64,000 nt of DNA from contig DPJA01000039.1 in assembly GCA_003543235.1 (NCBI GenBank), positions 62,001-126,000 of the forward strand, given 5' to 3'. The stretch comes from Lachnospiraceae bacterium (lineage in GTDB: Bacteria > Bacillota > Clostridia > Lachnospirales > Anaerotignaceae). Positions 61,672-64,000 of the stretch are shown here, piece by piece. Every line of letters begins with the position of its first letter. Positions within the stretch are counted from its first letter, which is position 1. The notes under the pieces are model-generated. The model searched no databases and was not told the DNA's origin. It saw only the letters and a list, made by a program, of their open reading frames with translations. The position numbers were made by a program, and so were the translations under genes.

Positions 61672-62331
61672 TTACATCTCCTTGCTCCATGCCATATCCC
61701 AGAACATATACTCATATCTGCTGCAATCCAAAATTATTTTTTCAAGATTTTGAATTTGTGCTTCAGTGTAGTTTTCCGCAAGCCTGTCTACCAACTCAAT
61801 TATCACATCGTTATCATCTCTATATTGCTTTGATGTATAGGATTTTACCCATTCGCCATAAAACTCGTGTTCCTTTGAACCTTCAACTGTTTCCATAAAG
61901 TCACCAATCATTTTATAACTCCATGCACACGCAAGGACTGTTGTGGCAACCTCGGCAATTCCCTCTCTAAATGCAACTGCCATCATGTAATTTGTATAGC
62001 TTTCAGTTATAAGGCTTGGCTTGGCAATTTTCATATCGTTTTCTGTAATTCCAAGACGTTTAAGATACGCCCTATGTGTGGCTGTTTCACAATTTAATGT
62101 TGAATGAACAAGGCCTGCAAACACACGCATATCCTCTTCTGTTTCCGCCTTAACTACACCCAGACCAAATACCTTTGAATACTGCATTAAATAAAGATAA
62201 TCCTGCACCATATAAAACCGAAACTTGTCTATGTGAAGACTGCCCTCGGCAATTCCTTTAACAAATGGGTGTTCGTTGTAACTATCCCAAATATCTTTAA
62301 CAAACGAATACATTCTGTCTGAAACTTTCAC
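61672..62331 (-). CDS. tenA: TenA aminopyrimidine aminohydrolase
   Basis: 219 residues, all-helical haem-oxygenase-like fold. Catalytic residues are visible: aspartate in YMVQDYLYL, nucleophile cysteine in TVLACAWSYKM and glutamate in CSRYEYMFWDMAW. TenA hydrolyses aminomethyl-pyrimidine to hydroxymethyl-pyrimidine for thiamine salvage. Start is GTG at 62331, seven bases after GGAGG; the open frame further upstream runs through the riboswitch terminator and is not coding. No YlmB-type deformylase is nearby. Confidence 0.92.
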   Translation of the reverse strand: MKVSDRMYSFVKDIWDSYNEHPFVKGIAEGSLHIDKFRFYMVQDYLYLMQYSKVFGLGVVKAETEEDMRVFAGLVHSTLNCETATHRAYLKRLGITENDMKIAKPSLITESYTNYMMAVAFREGIAEVATTVLACAWSYKMIGDFMETVEGSKEHEFYGEWVKSYTSKQYRDDNDVIIELVDRLAENYTEAQIQNLEKIILDCSRYEYMFWDMAWSKEM

Positions 62332-62395
62332 AATATGCCCTCCATAAACGTATACTACAAAATCCAAAGCTTTGCTTAGCCTAAGCAACAAAAAA

Positions 62396-62419
62396 GGACA
62401 TCCCACTATGGAAATGTCC
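62396..62419 (-). terminator. Riboswitch-controlled terminator
   Basis: Stem GGACAT/ATGTCC extended by two G-U pairs and one further pair, followed on the minus strand by TTTTTTG. It lies between the TPP aptamer and tenA, so ligand binding most likely controls transcription termination. Confidence 0.85.
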
Positions 62420-62452
62420 GAAAAAACAATACAAAATATAAGTTTTAAGCAC

Positions 62453-62538
62453 TTCCTGTTTGGTACTAACCATCAGGTTCAAAGGGACTCTCTCAGCATC
62501 GGCAATAAACAAGCTATCTCCGCAGCACCCCTGGGCCG
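62453..62538 (-). ncRNA. TPP riboswitch (THI element)
   Basis: Minus strand carries the conserved TPP-binding core: GGGGTGC at the 5' side, CTGAGAGAGTCCCTTTGAACCTGA in pieces (CTGAGA, then ACCTGAT), and GGTTAGTACC followed by AGGAAGT at the 3' side. It controls the tenA-thiZXY-traX operon. The outer P1 pairing is not obvious by eye, so the ends are approximate. Confidence 0.93.
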
Positions 62539-62555
62539 ATTATTTAATTAAGGTG

Positions 62556-62584
62556 ATTATATACCATTCCTTACAATCTGTAAA
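62556..62584 (-). promoter_or_regulatory. Predicted promoter of the TPP-riboswitch operon
   Basis: Minus strand TTTACA (62579-62584), 17 bases, perfect TATAAT (62556-62561); transcription would start near 62549, just before the aptamer. Confidence 0.75.
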
Positions 62585-62603
62585 CACAAATATTAAAATT
62601 CCT

Positions 62604-62632
62604 TTGACAATTGGTTTAAATAGAAATATAGT
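62604..62632 (+). promoter_or_regulatory. Predicted promoter of the threonine/serine exporter genes
   Basis: Perfect TTGACA (62604-62609), 17 bases, TATAGT (62627-62632). The -35 boxes of this and the divergent thiamine promoter are 20 bases apart. The leader of about 110 bases shows no recognised element. Confidence 0.7.
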
Positions 62633-62748
62633 ATTTATTGTTCAGAAACTAATGAATTTTAAGGCGAAAATTTATAAATATTGTCACCGTAAAATAATCT
62701 TTATAAAACTATAAATTTATTATATAAGTAAGAAAGGAGGCTTTTAAA

Positions 62749-63513
62749 TTGGATGAACATATGCTATTAAATTTTGCCGTAGGTGTTGGTGAAATTATGC
62801 TTTCCAACGGTGCAGAAACACAACGTGTAGAGGACACTGTAGAAAGAATATTGTCTGTGCAGGAAGGGCGTATGCCTGAAACCTTTGTTACGCCAACAGG
62901 TTTTTTTGCCAGTATTCAAGGTACCCTTACAGGTACAATTACAAAGTTTCGCCGTATATCAAAACGCTCAATAAATTTAGAGAAGGTTACTCTTGCTAAC
63001 TCTTTATCCCGCAATTTTGTGGAAGGAAAAATAACTCTTGAAGAAGGCTTTGAAGAGCTTTCATTTATTGAAAATATAAAGCCGTTCCCATCACCCCTTG
63101 TTATATTGTGCCACGGCATAGTTTGTTTTTCTTTTTCTCTGCTGTTTACTGGCACTATTTACGATGCTCTTACGGCATTTGTTTTGGGTGTTTTACTTGG
63201 TATAATTTCTCATATTATGGAGCTAAAAAAAGTATCACCTTTTTTGATAAGCTTGTTAGGCGGAGCATCAATAACCGTTTTTACCCTTACCTTTTACCTT
63301 TTAGGCTTTGGAACAAATTACAATACAGTTATAACTGCGTCTATAATGCCCCTTGTACCAGGTGTTGCCCTCACAAACTCAATTAGAGATATTATGAACG
63401 GCGACTTTATTTCTGGTGCGGCACGTCTAGTTGAAGCACTAATTACTGCCGTTGCCATTGCCGCTGGTGTTGGTGTTGTATTAAGCATTTTTAATATGCT
63501 TGGAGGTATTTAA
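62749..63513 (+). CDS. ThrE-type threonine/serine exporter, catalytic half
   Basis: 254 residues. Starts with a soluble segment (1-110; FAVGVGEIMLSNGAETQRVEDTVERIL), typical of the ThrE N-terminal family, followed by five helices. PGVALTNSIRDIMNGDFISGAARL is a family signature. The ThrE family exports threonine and serine. Start is TTG, eight bases after GGAGG; the next ATG is four codons later. The second half is encoded by the adjoining gene. Confidence 0.88.
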   Translation: MDEHMLLNFAVGVGEIMLSNGAETQRVEDTVERILSVQEGRMPETFVTPTGFFASIQGTLTGTITKFRRISKRSINLEKVTLANSLSRNFVEGKITLEEGFEELSFIENIKPFPSPLVILCHGIVCFSFSLLFTGTIYDALTAFVLGVLLGIISHIMELKKVSPFLISLLGGASITVFTLTFYLLGFGTNYNTVITASIMPLVPGVALTNSIRDIMNGDFISGAARLVEALITAVAIAAGVGVVLSIFNMLGGI

Positions 63514-63972
63514 TTGGATAATCCATTATTTAATTTGGTTTTCGATTTTCTATTATCATTCATGGCAAGCTGTGCCTTTGCAATTATGTATAACGCACCA
63601 CGTAAAGAGCTTATTCCCTGTGCCATAACAGGTGCTTTAGGGTGGGTTGTTTGCTTTTTTGTTATGAATAAAACTACTGATATTGTTACTTCTACATTTT
63701 TTGGTGCTCTTACTGTTGCAGCCTGTTCTCGCATACTGTCTTACACACGCCTTGCACCTTCTACACTATTTCTTATTCCAGGTATTATACCCCTTGTGCC
63801 AGGAACACAGCTTTACAATACAATGAAGGGCGTTATTGCCAATAACCTGTACTATACTTACCAAGAAGCAGTAAAAGCTTTTAAATTAGCAGGCGTTATT
63901 GCTGTTGGAATTATAATTGTTTTTTCATTGCCCTACGGCACCTTTGCTATTTTTGACCCTAAAGAAAAATAA
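63514..63972 (+). CDS. ThrE-type exporter, small membrane subunit
   Basis: 152 residues, about four to five helices, matching the ThrE_2 family. LIPGIIPLVPGTQLYNTMKGVI mirrors the motif in the partner subunit. Start is TTG, directly after the partner's stop codon and seven bases after GGAGG. The pair forms one exporter that is a single protein in Corynebacterium. 28 bases remain to the window edge with nothing recognised. Confidence 0.88.
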   Translation: MDNPLFNLVFDFLLSFMASCAFAIMYNAPRKELIPCAITGALGWVVCFFVMNKTTDIVTSTFFGALTVAACSRILSYTRLAPSTLFLIPGIIPLVPGTQLYNTMKGVIANNLYYTYQEAVKAFKLAGVIAVGIIIVFSLPYGTFAIFDPKEK

Positions 63973-64000
63973 GAATAACTACTTTTATAAGCTAAAATTA

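Noticed and set aside
62332..62406. N-terminal extension of TenA
   Set aside because: It runs into the riboswitch terminator; GGAGG is placed for the GTG at 62331.
1..64000. CRISPR array, prophage, IS element, tRNA or rRNA
   Set aside because: No spaced direct repeats, transposase, integrase, phage genes or cloverleaf sequences were seen.

Overview
The window comes from a low-GC, anaerobic, endospore-lineage Firmicute, most likely a member of the Clostridia and possibly close to Lachnospiraceae/Anaerotignum. The evidence is SpoVT, two-subunit Fe-S serine dehydratase, two-subunit Fe-S fumarase, rubredoxin, a stand-alone NrdD-type glycyl-radical domain, FabK-type fatty-acid synthesis and strong GGAGG ribosome binding sites. 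The genus call is an inference. No tRNA, rRNA, IS element, prophage or CRISPR array was seen. This is ordinary chromosome, mostly read leftward.

Layout. 1-3.1 kb: serine catabolism (sdaAB-sdaAA-sstT, minus strand) with a possible leader peptide, a promoter with a palindromic site next to its -35, and a YheO/PAS-type regulator. 3.3-7.1 kb: guaB-guaA and spoVT. 8.3-15.1 kb: a six-gene minus-strand run (comEA-like, response regulator, kinase, GerMN protein, comEC, holA). 15.2-19.2 kb: D,D-carboxypeptidase, thioredoxin, a thioredoxin-reductase-like flavoprotein and coaBC. 19.3-23.3 kb: an autoregulated XRE repressor with a membrane partner, a glycyl-radical spare-part-like protein divergent from a Crp-family regulator, and the K+ transporter ktrB-ktrA. 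23.5-30 kb: a phosphate operon (Na/Pi cotransporter, PhoP-PhoR-like system, HD protein, pyridoxal kinase, flippase-like protein) behind a five-copy PhoP-box array. 30.3-33 kb: OPT peptide transporter and P1 peptidase.

33-45 kb is the type II fatty-acid operon, minus strand: fabT-like marR, fabH, acpP, fabK, fabD, fabG, fabF, accB, fabZ, accC, accD, accA, panB. It is divergent from a FabK-like flavoprotein. FabT-type TTTGA-N3-TCAAA boxes sit on both divergent promoters, so lipid synthesis and the flavoprotein are probably co-regulated. 45-51 kb: HAD hydrolase, fumarase, AEC transporter, isochorismatase-family hydrolase and ABC-F ATPase. 51-57 kb: dnaE-pyk-rubredoxin-small ORF, then a self-contained gene for a 30-residue membrane peptide. 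57-62.6 kb: Hpt protein, EamA transporter, and a TPP-riboswitch-controlled thiamine-pyrimidine salvage operon (tenA-thiZ-thiX-thiY-traX). 62.7-64 kb: a split ThrE-type amino-acid exporter.

The most unusual observation is that at least two genes, and perhaps a third, appear to start at AUU. Each has GGAGG exactly eight bases upstream, the same spacing used by many ATG/GTG/TTG starts here.
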